Assembly (NCBI RefSeq): GCF_022538115.1
Contig: NZ_JAKZAL010000024.1
Coordinates: 17,307 to 81,306, forward strand
DNA: 64,000 nucleotides
Source: Cognataquiflexum rubidum
Lineage (GTDB): Bacteria > Bacteroidota > Bacteroidia > Cytophagales > Cyclobacteriaceae
Reading direction: 5' to 3'
Shown here: piece by piece, positions 17,661-26,366 of the stretch
Layout of the letters: each line of letters begins with the position of its first letter
Numbering within the stretch: position 1 is the first letter of the stretch
Notes under the pieces: model-generated
Told to the model about the DNA's origin: nothing
The model's input: only the letters and a program-made list of their open reading frames with translations
Databases searched by the model: none
Translations under genes and position numbers: made by a program

Positions 17661-18268
17661 ATTTGATCTACAAAATTCAAAGCGCTTTGTGGGGACACGA
17701 TCAGGATAAAAGCAATTCCGAATAATGCGCCATACAGGTGGGCATCATGGTTGATACCATCGCCGCCTTTTTTGGATTGGACAAGGCTGTAAATCAAAAA
17801 CAAGACTCCCAGCGCAAAACCCGGAAGACAAAGCAAACCAAAAAGACAAATGTCAGACAGAGGCATCAAGATAATGCTGCCAAACACCGTAGCGGCTACC
17901 CCGCCGGATGCTCCAAGAGCGCGGTAGAAAGAATGTGATTGATGTTTGAAATACGTCGGAATGTCTGCAATTACAATTGCGCCGACGTAGAACAGTAGGT
18001 ACATGCCAATCCCCGCTGCCTGTCCGAACTTAATCATGAGGAAGCTTTCCACCACCCTCCCAAAAAAATAGAAAGTAAACATGTTAAAGAGCAAATGGGT
18101 CCCATCCTTATGGATAAATCCAGAGAGGATAAACCGATCCCATTGGTTCTTTTTTTGGATTTGGTAGGGCGTAAACATCCACCTTTCCATCAGGTTGGGC
18201 TTTTGCCAAGCTAAGTATGAAGTCAAGACTGTCAGCGCAATGATGAGAACCGTTGCAGATAATTCCAT
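17639..18268 (-). CDS. Rhomboid family intramembrane serine protease
   Basis: Polytopic inner-membrane protease of 209 aa that would cut transmembrane helices of client proteins. The catalytic pair is visible: nucleophile Ser in LGASGG and His in NHDAHLYG; an upstream HLLFNMFTFYFFG matches the conserved His/Asn region of rhomboid helix 2. About six hydrophobic segments are present. It lies 14 bp after the polyprenyl synthase gene on the same strand, so it is probably the last gene of the VapBC-rnr-synthase-rhomboid run. Substrates unknown. Confidence 0.88.
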   Translation of the reverse strand: MELSATVLIIALTVLTSYLAWQKPNLMERWMFTPYQIQKKNQWDRFILSGFIHKDGTHLLFNMFTFYFFGRVVESFLMIKFGQAAGIGMYLLFYVGAIVIADIPTYFKHQSHSFYRALGASGGVAATVFGSIILMPLSDICLFGLLCLPGFALGVLFLIYSLVQSKKGGDGINHDAHLYGALFGIAFILIVSPQSALNFVDQIKSFRLF

Positions 18269-18282
18269 GAAGTAATGTTAGA

Positions 18283-19269
18283 TTATTTTTCCCGGTGCAC
18301 CAGGTCTTGGGTAAGTTGAAGAAGGGATGTATAGATGTCCTTGTTGGGAACTTCAAGAGAAGCAAATTGCTCAAAGCCTTTGTCGAAGTATGCTTTCATT
18401 TTGGCTTCGGTCAGGCTTTTGATCTCCAATGAATCATAAATTGCCGTGACTGCAGCCACTTTTTCTTCTTTGTTAAAAGTCTTAGCCTCAAGCCAGGACT
18501 CCAATTTGATTTTGGAATCTCCCTCAGCCAATTCTTTGGCTTTGATGAGGAGGAAAGTCTTTTTATTGGAAATGATATCGCCACCGACCTGCTTGCCGAA
18601 TTTGTCTTTGTCGGCATAGACGTCGAGCAAATCATCTTTGAGTTGAAAACCGATACCGATATTGACTCCAAAATCATAGAGTTTTTGTGCATCTTCGACG
18701 CTAGCCTCTGCCAGGATTGCCCCAAACTGAAGTGCAAATCCGAGCAAAACAGCTGTTTTTTGCCTAATCATGTCGATGTAAGCTTCTTCAGAGACAGTAT
18801 TTTGGGATTCAAAATTCATGTCATGCTGTTGGCCTTCGCAAACTTCGGCAGCTGTTTGATTGAACAGGCGGATGGATTCCCAGAATTTACCGGGTTCAAT
18901 GTCCAGGAGCATGTCATAAGCCTTGACCAGCATCACATCCCCGGAAAGAATCGCTGTATTGGCATTCCATTTTTCATGGACAGTTGCTTTTCCCCTGCGT
19001 AGCGGGGCATCATCCATGATGTCGTCATGCATCAGGGTGAAGTTGTGGAAAACCTCCACAGCCGATGCGGGATTCATGATGTTTTGGTAGTCAGATTTAT
19101 ACAGCGAATAAGCCATCAGGGTAAGCAAAGGGCGGATTCTTTTTCCGCCCAGGCTCATGATGTATGAAATCGGCTCGTAAAGTTCTTGGGGTGATTGTCC
19201 GTAAGAATGCCTTTGGATATGTTTTTCTAAATCCTGTAAGATTTTATCTACGCTTATTTCTTGGTTCAT
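18283..19269 (-). CDS. Polyprenyl diphosphate synthase (trans-isoprenyl transferase)
   Basis: Cytoplasmic enzyme of 328 aa that condenses isopentenyl diphosphate onto an allylic diphosphate, supplying farnesyl/geranylgeranyl or longer chains for quinones and carrier lipids. Both Asp-rich metal sites are present: HDDIMDD followed by APLRRG, and FQLKDDLLD. GGKRIRPLLT near residue 50 is the usual family signature. I use ATG 19269; the frame extends to a TTG at 19278. It overlaps the end of rnr by 26 bp, showing tight coupling. Chain length cannot be set from sequence alone. Confidence 0.9.
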   Translation of the reverse strand: MNQEISVDKILQDLEKHIQRHSYGQSPQELYEPISYIMSLGGKRIRPLLTLMAYSLYKSDYQNIMNPASAVEVFHNFTLMHDDIMDDAPLRRGKATVHEKWNANTAILSGDVMLVKAYDMLLDIEPGKFWESIRLFNQTAAEVCEGQQHDMNFESQNTVSEEAYIDMIRQKTAVLLGFALQFGAILAEASVEDAQKLYDFGVNIGIGFQLKDDLLDVYADKDKFGKQVGGDIISNKKTFLLIKAKELAEGDSKIKLESWLEAKTFNKEEKVAAVTAIYDSLEIKSLTEAKMKAYFDKGFEQFASLEVPNKDIYTSLLQLTQDLVHREK

Positions 19270-21433
19270 TATCTGCAAATTCCAGGTCTATAGTTCTTCT
19301 ATCAATGTCCGTGGCTACTACACGTACCATTACTTTTTCACCCAAAGTGATCATTTTTTTATTTCTTGTCCCAATGAGACGCATATTTTTTTCGTCAAAT
19401 TGGTAATAATCGTCCTTCATGTCCTGAACCCTGATCATTCCTTCACACTTGGTTTCGGTGATTTCCACAAAAACTCCCCATTCTGTCACTCCGGTAACGA
19501 TACCATCATAATCCTTTTCCTCAGCAAGGGACATGAATTCCACTTGTTTGTATTTGATGGAAGCTCTCTCTGAATCAGCAGCCCTTTTTTCCCTTTCTGA
19601 AGAATGGAGACATTTGTCTTCCCAGGTTTCTGCCTCAGGTGACTTGCCACCATCAAGATAATGCTGCAGTAATCTGTGCACCATCATATCCGGATACCTT
19701 CGAATAGGGGAGGTGAAGTGGGTATAATGTTGGAATGCCAAACCAAAGTGACCTTTTGCTTCTGTCGTATATTTGGCTTTGGCCATGCTTCGGATTGCAA
19801 GCTGTTCTAAGACATTCTGTTCCGGCTTACCGAGAATCTCTTCCATGAGTTTATTCAAAGCCATAGAGATTCTAGTTCCTTCCCCGATTTTCATTTCATG
19901 GCCAAATTTCTTGGCAAAATTGGCAAAAGTCTCCAATCGCTCCACATCCGGGTGGTCGTGAATCCTATATACAAATGTATCCTTTCCTTTGTTTTTGTTG
20001 AAGACAAATTCTGCAACAGTCCTATTGGCTAATAGCATAAATTCCTCAATCAATTTGTGAATGTCCTTTCTCTCTTTGACAAAGAGACCGAGTGGCTTTC
20101 CTTTTTCATCCAATTTGAATTTGACTTCCACCGTCTCAAAATTGACTGCTCCTTTATCAAATCTTCTTTTTCGGAGCTTTTTGGCAAGATCATTCAAGAG
20201 TGTGAGTTCCTTGTAGAAATCACCTTCCTGCTTGTCGATGTTTTCCTGACCTTCTTCATAGGCAAATCGCCTGTCGGAATGCGTTACTGTCCGACCTATC
20301 CAAGTATTCAGAACATCGGCATTTTCATCCATTTCAAAAACACAGGAGAATGTCAGTTTGTCCTCGTTGGGTCTAAGCGAACAAAGCCCGTTGCTGAGTC
20401 TTTCAGGTAACATCGGGATGGTTCTGTCTACCAAATAAACTGAAGTAGCCCTTTCGTAAGCTTCTTTCTCCAATTTGGTTTTTGGCTTGACATAGTGGGT
20501 CACGTCGGCGATATGGACACCGATTTCAAGGTTTCCGTTTTCCAATACCCTGTAGGATATCGCATCATCAAAATCCTTGGCATCAGCCGGATCAATGGTA
20601 AATGTGGGAATGCCCCGCATATCGCGGCGGTTTTTGATTTCTTCAGGTGAAATTTCCTCGGGGATTAGGTTTGCTTCATCTTCGACTTCTTTGGGGTATT
20701 CGAAGGGCAAACCAAACTCAGCCATGATGGAATGGATCTCAACTTCATGTTCTCCGGCTTTTCCAAGAACACGGGTGACTTTCCCTGTCGGATTTTTGTC
20801 GTCCTCGCGCCAGTCGGAGAGTTTGACAACTACTTTTTGGTTGTGTTCGGCTCCACCAAGGTCACCCCTGTGGACAAAAATGTCATAGTGCATCTTTTTG
20901 AAATCAGGCACGACAAAGGCGAATCTCGGGGATATTTCTACCCTACCGACAAACTCATCCCTGCTTCGGCTGACGATTTCCAATACTTTTCCTTCGAGCC
21001 TTCCGGTACTTCCTTTGACTGGGTATACCATGATTCTGACACGGTCACCATCCAAGGCATGTTTTAGATCGGCTTCTTTTATGAGGACATCTTCCTCCAA
21101 TCCATGTTTTGCATCAGGTTTGATGAATGCAAAGCGCGGATTGACAAAATCCACTTCCCCTTCGATGAACTCAGGTTCTTTGACCGAAGCAAAATAATTT
21201 CTTGGTGATTTGGATATGTTGCCTGCTGCGGCAAGTTTATGTAACATCGGTTCTACACCGCCTTTGGCGATGGAGTCGCGGATTTCAAGTTTCTTGATAA
21301 TCTGTTTGGCATTGAATTCTTTGCCGTAATTGTTATCCAAAAAATTGAGTACTTTTTTGGCCAGTTGGGCGGCATCTATCACCTTTCCGCTTTTTTTGCC
21401 CTTTTGGCCCTGATTATTTGATTTTCTTCCCAT
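19244..21433 (-). CDS. rnr: Ribonuclease R
   Basis: 3'-5' exoribonuclease of 729 aa for structured RNA and mRNA/rRNA turnover. Order of domains: basic N-terminal helix-turn-helix-like segment, cold-shock RNA-binding domains (about 85-240), RNB catalytic domain with the metal-binding IDPADAKDFDDA motif near residue 280, and a C-terminal S1 domain (YDGIVTGVTEWGVFVEI) with a basic tail (RNKRR). Length fits RNase R. The start codon lies 6 bp after the VapC-like gene, so transcription may come from the toxin-antitoxin promoter. It overlaps the polyprenyl synthase gene by 26 bp. Confidence 0.95.
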   Translation of the reverse strand: MGRKSNNQGQKGKKSGKVIDAAQLAKKVLNFLDNNYGKEFNAKQIIKKLEIRDSIAKGGVEPMLHKLAAAGNISKSPRNYFASVKEPEFIEGEVDFVNPRFAFIKPDAKHGLEEDVLIKEADLKHALDGDRVRIMVYPVKGSTGRLEGKVLEIVSRSRDEFVGRVEISPRFAFVVPDFKKMHYDIFVHRGDLGGAEHNQKVVVKLSDWREDDKNPTGKVTRVLGKAGEHEVEIHSIMAEFGLPFEYPKEVEDEANLIPEEISPEEIKNRRDMRGIPTFTIDPADAKDFDDAISYRVLENGNLEIGVHIADVTHYVKPKTKLEKEAYERATSVYLVDRTIPMLPERLSNGLCSLRPNEDKLTFSCVFEMDENADVLNTWIGRTVTHSDRRFAYEEGQENIDKQEGDFYKELTLLNDLAKKLRKRRFDKGAVNFETVEVKFKLDEKGKPLGLFVKERKDIHKLIEEFMLLANRTVAEFVFNKNKGKDTFVYRIHDHPDVERLETFANFAKKFGHEMKIGEGTRISMALNKLMEEILGKPEQNVLEQLAIRSMAKAKYTTEAKGHFGLAFQHYTHFTSPIRRYPDMMVHRLLQHYLDGGKSPEAETWEDKCLHSSEREKRAADSERASIKYKQVEFMSLAEEKDYDGIVTGVTEWGVFVEITETKCEGMIRVQDMKDDYYQFDEKNMRLIGTRNKKMITLGEKVMVRVVATDIDRRTIDLEFADNEPRNKRR

Positions 21434-21439
21434 GAAAGT

Positions 21440-21841
21440 TTATTTCCAATTGTGTAATGATAAGCCCTGAATCTGTGCGAAATGGGCCGTGTTGTTTGTG
21501 ATTAGTTGTAGGTCGGAATGGATTGCAATCCCGGCTATCAGTAAGTCAATTTCGCCAATAGTTATCCCTTTTCTCCTAAGGTCAGCATATATTTTTGCTG
21601 ATAGCCTTACGGAATTATGAGAAATGTTTAGGACTTCACATTTGCTGATGAAAGTTTCAAATTTTTCCATTTGTTTTTGAGCTTGTTTGTATTCAAGTCC
21701 CTGAAAAAACTCAAATACAGTCAATTCAGAAATGGTCAATTTCGGATGAGAGGATAAGTAATTACTTAAATTTCGAGATGTATTTTCATCATCGTCAAAA
21801 AAATTAATAAGTGTATCCGTATCTAAAATGGATTTTCTCAA
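21440..21841 (-). CDS. PIN-domain toxin, VapC-like
   Basis: Putative ribonuclease toxin of 133 aa. PIN active-site acids: Asp7 in LDTDTLI, Glu39 in ISEL and Asp99 in GEIDLLIAG. In LITNNTAHF an Asn holds a site that is often Asp, as in many VapC proteins. The start overlaps the antitoxin stop by 4 bp (ATGA). VapC toxins usually cleave tRNA or rRNA; the target here is unknown. The gene directly precedes rnr. Confidence 0.8.
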   Translation of the reverse strand: MRKSILDTDTLINFFDDDENTSRNLSNYLSSHPKLTISELTVFEFFQGLEYKQAQKQMEKFETFISKCEVLNISHNSVRLSAKIYADLRRKGITIGEIDLLIAGIAIHSDLQLITNNTAHFAQIQGLSLHNWK

Positions 21842-22083
21842 ATGGTATTGTGTGATTTAGATCCCTTCAATCGCTTTTCAGGCAGACCTGTTGTTAATTC
21901 TGTTTTGAAATCATCATCCATATTTTTAAGAAACCCTTTATATGCAAGTATTTCTTCCTTACCAGAGTTTTCTTTTTCCAATTCATTCAAAAAAGTAACC
22001 ACAACATTCAATTCCTCCAAAGAAAGACTTTCAATCCTTTCCAAAACCGTTTCTTTCAGGCTTTTTACTGTGGTAGATTCCAT
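21838..22083 (-). CDS. Putative antitoxin of the VapC-like PIN toxin
   Basis: Acidic, helical protein of 81 aa (ESTTVKSLKETVLERIESL at the N-terminus, GLPEKRLKG near the C-terminus) encoded just before and overlapping the PIN toxin by 4 bp. Size, charge and position are those of an antitoxin. No classical DNA-binding fold can be named from sequence, so the role is inferred from context. Confidence 0.65.
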   Translation of the reverse strand: MESTTVKSLKETVLERIESLSLEELNVVVTFLNELEKENSGKEEILAYKGFLKNMDDDFKTELTTGLPEKRLKGSKSHNTI

Positions 22084-22149
22084 TGTCTCACTTACTTTTT
22101 CTAAAGTTAATAAAAAACTTAAAGCAGAATTGGTTCCAATTTGGTTTTA

Positions 22150-22275
22150 TTAACCAAAATCCTTCCAAGAAAGCAACTTACCGCTGCTGCGTATTTGCGA
22201 CTCCTTGCCGCCATATACCAAGAATTTTTTCAGGTTTTGGATTTGTGAGATTTTTTCAAACTTGTTGAGCCCGAC
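22150..22275 (-). pseudogene. C-terminal relic of a DUF4143-type AAA ATPase
   Basis: The minus strand encodes KISQIQNLKKFLVYGG followed by KESQIRSSGKLLSWKDFG and a stop. This is the usual end of Bacteroidota ATPases with a C-terminal DUF4143 domain (F-LVYGG-x-E-x-Q-x-RS-x-G-x-x-SW). No ATPase domain or start is present, and the frame runs rightward into a 22-bp tandem repeat, so only the last 40 or so codons survive. Confidence 0.65.
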
Positions 22276-22291
22276 ATTATACAGGTTCAAT

Positions 22292-22378
22292 TTTGAAATA
22301 ACATGACATAAACTTTGAAATAACACGACATGAATTTTGAAATTACATACTTTGAATTTTGAATTGACATGTGGTTTA
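22292..22378. repeat. Degenerate 22-bp tandem repeat, about four units
   Basis: Units starting TTTGAAATAACATGACATAA (22292), then at 22314, 22336 and 22358, show an exact 22-bp period with growing divergence to the right (TTTGAATTGACATGTGG in the last). AT-rich and non-coding as far as can be judged; it adjoins the ATPase relic. There are no unique spacers, so it is not a CRISPR array. Confidence 0.8.
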
Positions 22379-22444
22379 TTAGTTTTTATATATTCGAAAA
22401 GAGTCATAATGGGCTTATTTGCCTTATGCAGTTACTGATTTGGA

Positions 22445-23179
22445 TCATCCTTCATTGTCCCTGTTAATCACTTCCATTTCGATATCAGGCGGCAGTCCTT
22501 GGAATGCCAAATATATCTGAGCTGTCACCACAACATCACGCAGGCAATATTTCCTTATCGATTCCAAGTCTTTTTGGATATAATAGGCTTCATTGACCTG
22601 AGAACCGTCGATGGACTCCTTGGAAGTAGGGATGTCAAAAATGGCAGCAAGCAATTCGAGCCTGGTGTAATGCTTATAATCCCCGAATTTCCACAGTTCC
22701 AAAGTATCAAGGTGACGGACTTCCCAAGGTTTTTTGCCTGCGATCTGCAATGGTTCAGGAAGAGGAATCCTATTTATCAAGATCCTTCTGCTGAGGTAAG
22801 GGAAGTCAAATTCCTTTCCATTGTGGGCACAAAGGATCCATTTTTTCTTTTGGAGTAATTCACAAAAGGCAGTCAGGGTGTCGTATTCCAATTCTTCCCC
22901 ATAGCTTTTGGTCCGGAATTCCAATTTATTTTCTTCCTCCAGATAATGGAAGTATCCGACTCCCACGCAGATGACTTTACCAAATTCAGCATAAATTCCT
23001 GCTTTTTGGAAAAATAAACTTCCGGGTTCCACATCTTCCTCTTTAGGAATGATATGCTTTTCTTTTTTAAGCCACTCATCCTGTAGCCGCGGAGGCAATT
23101 CCTTAAAATCGGATTCCAAAGAGGCAGTCTCGATATCCAAAAAAAGGACATCCCCTAATTCACTCAAAAAATTTCCCAT
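22445..23179 (-). CDS. Ribonuclease H-like 3'-5' exonuclease (DNA polymerase B exonuclease-like)
   Basis: Predicted DEDD-type 3'-5' exonuclease of 244 aa. ExoI motif LFLDIETAS near residue 13, ExoII region ILCAHNGKEFDFPYLSRR near residue 115, and a later YCLRDVVVTAQIY giving the last conserved Asp. These match the predicted 3'-5' exonuclease family related to polymerase B proofreading domains (PF10108). Nucleic-acid substrate and pathway unknown. It stands alone on the minus strand. Confidence 0.8.
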   Translation of the reverse strand: MGNFLSELGDVLFLDIETASLESDFKELPPRLQDEWLKKEKHIIPKEEDVEPGSLFFQKAGIYAEFGKVICVGVGYFHYLEEENKLEFRTKSYGEELEYDTLTAFCELLQKKKWILCAHNGKEFDFPYLSRRILINRIPLPEPLQIAGKKPWEVRHLDTLELWKFGDYKHYTRLELLAAIFDIPTSKESIDGSQVNEAYYIQKDLESIRKYCLRDVVVTAQIYLAFQGLPPDIEMEVINRDNEG

Positions 23180-23330
23180 ATAAATGATTTTTAGATTGTT
23201 TCCTTTTTATCTTCCAAATATTCATTGGACAATCCCATTTCTGGAATTGATTCAATTACTCATTAAGATATTGGGATATTAGTTAATATTCAACTAAAAA
23301 TCAAAAAATCATATAAATTCAATTCTGCCA

Positions 23331-23732
23331 TTATGAATGGAGCACACCTTTCAATCCCAATTCAGGGATAAAGCTCAGATTGGAAGGGTCCATACTCCCT
23401 TCTGCGAAAATGAATTTTTTGTCAAAAATCTGATCTAGGATATAATAACTGACCCAATATTCATTGGTCAATGCAAAAAGGGCAGGGTCAATCGGTTCGA
23501 TTTTGGCGATGGATTCTGAACCAAGTTCTTGGATCATGTGTCTCAAAACCGAGGTTTTCTTTTCTTCTCCACCGATTTGGCCATACCCTTTTGAGGTAAT
23601 CATCACAGTATTCAATTCAATCAGGTTGAGATTGATGATGTAAACCGACCATTCGGTATTGCCGTTGGTTTCTTCTTTGGCAATGGCAAGCTTGACTCCC
23701 GTGACAGGGTGAAAGTCGATGTCTTTTTTCAT
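23331..23732 (-). CDS. Hypothetical protein
   Basis: Cytoplasmic protein of 133 aa with no signal peptide and no family I recognise. It contains a glycine-rich turn (SKGYGQIGGEEKK), a helical RHMIQELGSESIAK and an aromatic segment (NEYWVSYYILDQIFDKKFIFAEGS is longer than typical motifs, so only its YWVSYYILDQ core is noted). Frame, start and codon use look genuine. It sits between the exonuclease and lipB, with the low-complexity GTGAGA-type repeat upstream at 23744-23771. Confidence 0.6.
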   Translation of the reverse strand: MKKDIDFHPVTGVKLAIAKEETNGNTEWSVYIINLNLIELNTVMITSKGYGQIGGEEKKTSVLRHMIQELGSESIAKIEPIDPALFALTNEYWVSYYILDQIFDKKFIFAEGSMDPSNLSFIPELGLKGVLHS

Positions 23733-23867
23733 TTAAATTAGACGTGAGATGTGAGACGTGAGATTTGAGAATATAGAGTCAACCGTTATTTACAGTAGCT
23801 ATATCAACTTTATTTCAACCTTATTTCTATTGTATTTCAATCATATTTCTACTGTATTTCCATTTTT

Positions 23868-24584
23868 TCAAATCAACTCCATCCCAAATAGTTTTATAAG
23901 ATGATTTTTGACTTTTTCCTTTACTTCAGTTTCGCCTAGGGGGTGTCCAAGTTCTAAATGCATCGAAGTGACTGCTTTGTCCGCTATGCCACAAGGCACA
24001 ATGTTTTTGAAATAGCCAATGTCAGCATTGATGTTAAAAGCGAAGCCATGCATGGTTACCCATCGGCTGGATTTTACGCCAAGCGCACAGATTTTTCTGG
24101 GATTTTTTTGCTCCAAATAGTCCAGCCAAACCCCTGTCAATCCCTCGATTCTGCCTGCCTCGATCCCATATTCTGACAAAGTCAAAATAATGGCTTCTTC
24201 GAGAAGTCTCAGGTATTTGTGGATGTCGGTAAAGAAATTATCGAGATCAATAATGGGGTATCCCACCAACTGTCCGGGACCATGATAAGTGATGTCACCT
24301 CCCCTGTTGATTTTGTAAAAAGTAGCATCCTTATCTTTCAGGCCCTTTTCATCCAGCAAGAGATGGGATAATTCACCGCTTTTTCCCAAAGTGTAGACAT
24401 GTGGATGCTCGACAAAAATCAAGTAGTTGTCAGTGGAAATTTGCGATTCCGGGCCGGTTTGACGGTTTTGGATTTTAAGTGAAACGGTCTTTGCAAAAAG
24501 CTCCTCCTGGAAATCCCAAGTTTCTTTGTAATCCTTGATGCCGAGATCGATGAACTTAACTTTTTTATTGATAACTTGATTCAC
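23868..24584 (-). CDS. lipB: Octanoyl-[acyl-carrier-protein]:protein N-octanoyltransferase
   Basis: Transfers octanoate from ACP to lipoyl domains of 2-oxoacid dehydrogenases and GcvH, the first step of lipoate synthesis. Seen: FVEHPHVYTLGKSG, the family signature NRGGDITYHGPGQLVGYP, VKSSRWVTMHGFAFN, and catalytic Cys/Lys in PCGIADKAVTSM. The only good start is GTG 24584; there is no in-frame ATG before the conserved core. 238 aa fits the family. Divergent from yraN across 82 bp. Confidence 0.93.
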   Translation of the reverse strand: MNQVINKKVKFIDLGIKDYKETWDFQEELFAKTVSLKIQNRQTGPESQISTDNYLIFVEHPHVYTLGKSGELSHLLLDEKGLKDKDATFYKINRGGDITYHGPGQLVGYPIIDLDNFFTDIHKYLRLLEEAIILTLSEYGIEAGRIEGLTGVWLDYLEQKNPRKICALGVKSSRWVTMHGFAFNINADIGYFKNIVPCGIADKAVTSMHLELGHPLGETEVKEKVKNHLIKLFGMELI

Positions 24585-24666
24585 AGTTTTTCTTTAAATC
24601 CAAATGAGAACAGCAACCATAAAATGATGGTTCTCTTTGATAACCCAAAAATAAATAAATATCCCC

Positions 24667-25023
24667 ATGGCGGAACATAATGACAAAGGAAAGGAGGCTG
24701 AGAACTTGGCCAAAGTTTGGTTGATGGGGCGAGGCTACGAATTTGTGGAGGCCAACTACCGGAGCGGACATGCTGAAATTGACCTTATTTTTAAGCATAA
24801 AGGAATTATGGTTTTTGTGGAAGTCAAATTCCGAAGCGGAACCGGTTTTGGCTATGCAGAGGAATTTGTAGATAGCACCAAAAGAAAGCTTCTGATAAAA
24901 GCCGCTGATAACTTTGTTTATGAAAGAGATTGGCACAAGGATATCCGGTTTGACATCGTCGGAGTATATAGAGACCAAAAAGGGAATGTAAATTTCAAGC
25001 AGTTCGAAGACGCATTTTATTAG
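24667..25023 (+). CDS. YraN/UPF0102 family endonuclease-like protein
   Basis: 118-aa member of the UPF0102 family, with a restriction-endonuclease-like fold. Seen: GKEAENLAKVWLMGRGYEFVEANYRSGHAEIDLI (core EIDLI) and VFVEVKFRSG, which give the D-x-n-E-x-K type metal site. Biological role is poorly known even in the family. Divergent from lipB; ends at a terminator shared with the cytochrome gene. Confidence 0.85.
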   Translation: MAEHNDKGKEAENLAKVWLMGRGYEFVEANYRSGHAEIDLIFKHKGIMVFVEVKFRSGTGFGYAEEFVDSTKRKLLIKAADNFVYERDWHKDIRFDIVGVYRDQKGNVNFKQFEDAFY

Positions 25024-25032
25024 TCAAAAAAA

Positions 25033-25062
25033 GAGCCTGATTTATCTATCAGGCTCCTGTTT
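25033..25062. terminator. Terminator between yraN-like and cytochrome c genes
   Basis: Perfect stem GAGCCTGA (25033-25040) / TCAGGCTC (25049-25056), A-rich on the left and T-rich on the right, serving convergent genes. Confidence 0.75.
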
Positions 25063-26034
25063 TCAACTTTTCGGTTTGAATTTTTCTATGGGATTTTCTG
25101 TAGGTGGTAGAGATTGAAGGTAAGCAAAAATGGCTTTTAGGTCCTCCTCCTTCATCCCCGCATACATTACCCAAGGCATGATGCTCTGGAAATCACCCGG
25201 TTTGAGTTTTTCAGCTGTATGGTTTTCTCCATACATTTTGAACCGCTGTACAAACATCTCCTCTGTCCAGTTCCCCAATCCTGTCGCATGTGGGGTTAAA
25301 TTGGGAGTAGAAAGTATGCCATCGGGAAAGGCAAATTCTCGGCCCCCTGCAAGTGGTTCTCCGACGTAGGCACCATCCTCGAATTTGGTATGACAATCCG
25401 CACATGCGCTTGCTGTGACTAAGTATCCGCCATAAGCTACCTGATTGTTTGGATCAGGTCTTTTGGTTAATGAAGCTTCAGCCGGCATCGTTCTCATGAT
25501 GAGGTTGAACGGAAAATCAGGTTTGGATTCGGGATGGCTTGTTTCCACTGGTTCTAGGCTTCTGATGTATGCGATTACAGCCTCAATATCTTCCACGTCC
25601 ATTTTCCCATAACTGTAGTAAGGCATGATTGGGAAGATGGGAGTTCCATCTCGCCTTACTCCTGTGGTGATAAGCCTGAATAATTCACCGTCTGTCCATT
25701 CTCCGATTCCAAATGGAGTGATATTCGGAGAAATGAATACTCCCGGAAATCCCATCGTAGCATCGAATCTTTCTCCTCCTGTCGCTTCTGTTCCCGGAAT
25801 TGGGGGTGCTGAAAAGAGGCTAAAATCTCTTTTGGAATGGCAGTCGATACACACCATCACATGGTTTGCCAAGTATTTGCCATGTTCAATTTTCTCAGGC
25901 GTGATCTCCACTTTAAACTCCGGATCCGCGGGTCCCACATTGGGCAAGGCAAAAGATACATAGGCCACGGCGCCAATAATTACAATTACCAAGGCTGTCA
26001 CCAAGTACGCAACAATTTTCAAAAGCTTTTTCAT
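25063..26034 (-). CDS. Membrane-anchored di-heme cytochrome c
   Basis: Predicted periplasmic electron-transfer protein of 323 aa held by an N-terminal hydrophobic helix (about residues 5-30). Two heme c sites: C62-IDC-H66 and C211-ADC-H215, each in a roughly 120-aa cytochrome domain with a late Met (PIMPYYSYGKM; IMPWVMYAGM) as a likely sixth ligand. Resembles the cytochrome subunits of alcohol/aldehyde dehydrogenases. ATG 26034 is chosen; the longer frame from 26079 has no support. No dehydrogenase partner is adjacent. Confidence 0.85.
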   Translation of the reverse strand: MKKLLKIVAYLVTALVIVIIGAVAYVSFALPNVGPADPEFKVEITPEKIEHGKYLANHVMVCIDCHSKRDFSLFSAPPIPGTEATGGERFDATMGFPGVFISPNITPFGIGEWTDGELFRLITTGVRRDGTPIFPIMPYYSYGKMDVEDIEAVIAYIRSLEPVETSHPESKPDFPFNLIMRTMPAEASLTKRPDPNNQVAYGGYLVTASACADCHTKFEDGAYVGEPLAGGREFAFPDGILSTPNLTPHATGLGNWTEEMFVQRFKMYGENHTAEKLKPGDFQSIMPWVMYAGMKEEDLKAIFAYLQSLPPTENPIEKFKPKS

Positions 26035-26366
26035 TAAGTAGTGGTTTGGGTTGAAATAAAAATTCACAAATGCACCCAAAATTTAATGATTTATATTGAA
26101 TTATTAATAAAAACGAAAGAAAAGATTGACGTCTATTTTTCAAAATGGATTTAAGCTTATTGGCGAGTAGCCCAATAATCTACTTCAGTCGGGATGGAAG
26201 ACCGAAGTCGGAAGACCCCCGCCTGTCGTCGGGCAGGGATGTACCGGACATGTCGGTCACCATCATTGAAATACTTTGAATGAACGCCTTCATTGGCATC
26301 ATTGCGCACATACTATTTAAAATCACCCAGAAAAAATTCTGTAAAAAAAGTTGACAAATGGAGGTT
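26035..26366. other. Intergenic region with a dispersed repeat
   Basis: About 330 bp between two minus-strand genes. It carries the 42-bp element at 26203-26244, which is repeated exactly at 34351-34392. No gene is supported. Confidence 0.6.
26203..26244. repeat. 42-bp dispersed repeat, copy 1
   Basis: Identical over 42 bp to 34351-34392. Contains CCTGTCGTCGGGCAGG, which can fold into a 6-bp hairpin with a GTCG loop. Non-coding in both places; probably an interspersed element of the genome. Confidence 0.85.

Noticed and set aside
22292..22378. CRISPR array
   Set aside because: Units are contiguous with a 22-bp period and no spacers, and no cas genes lie nearby.
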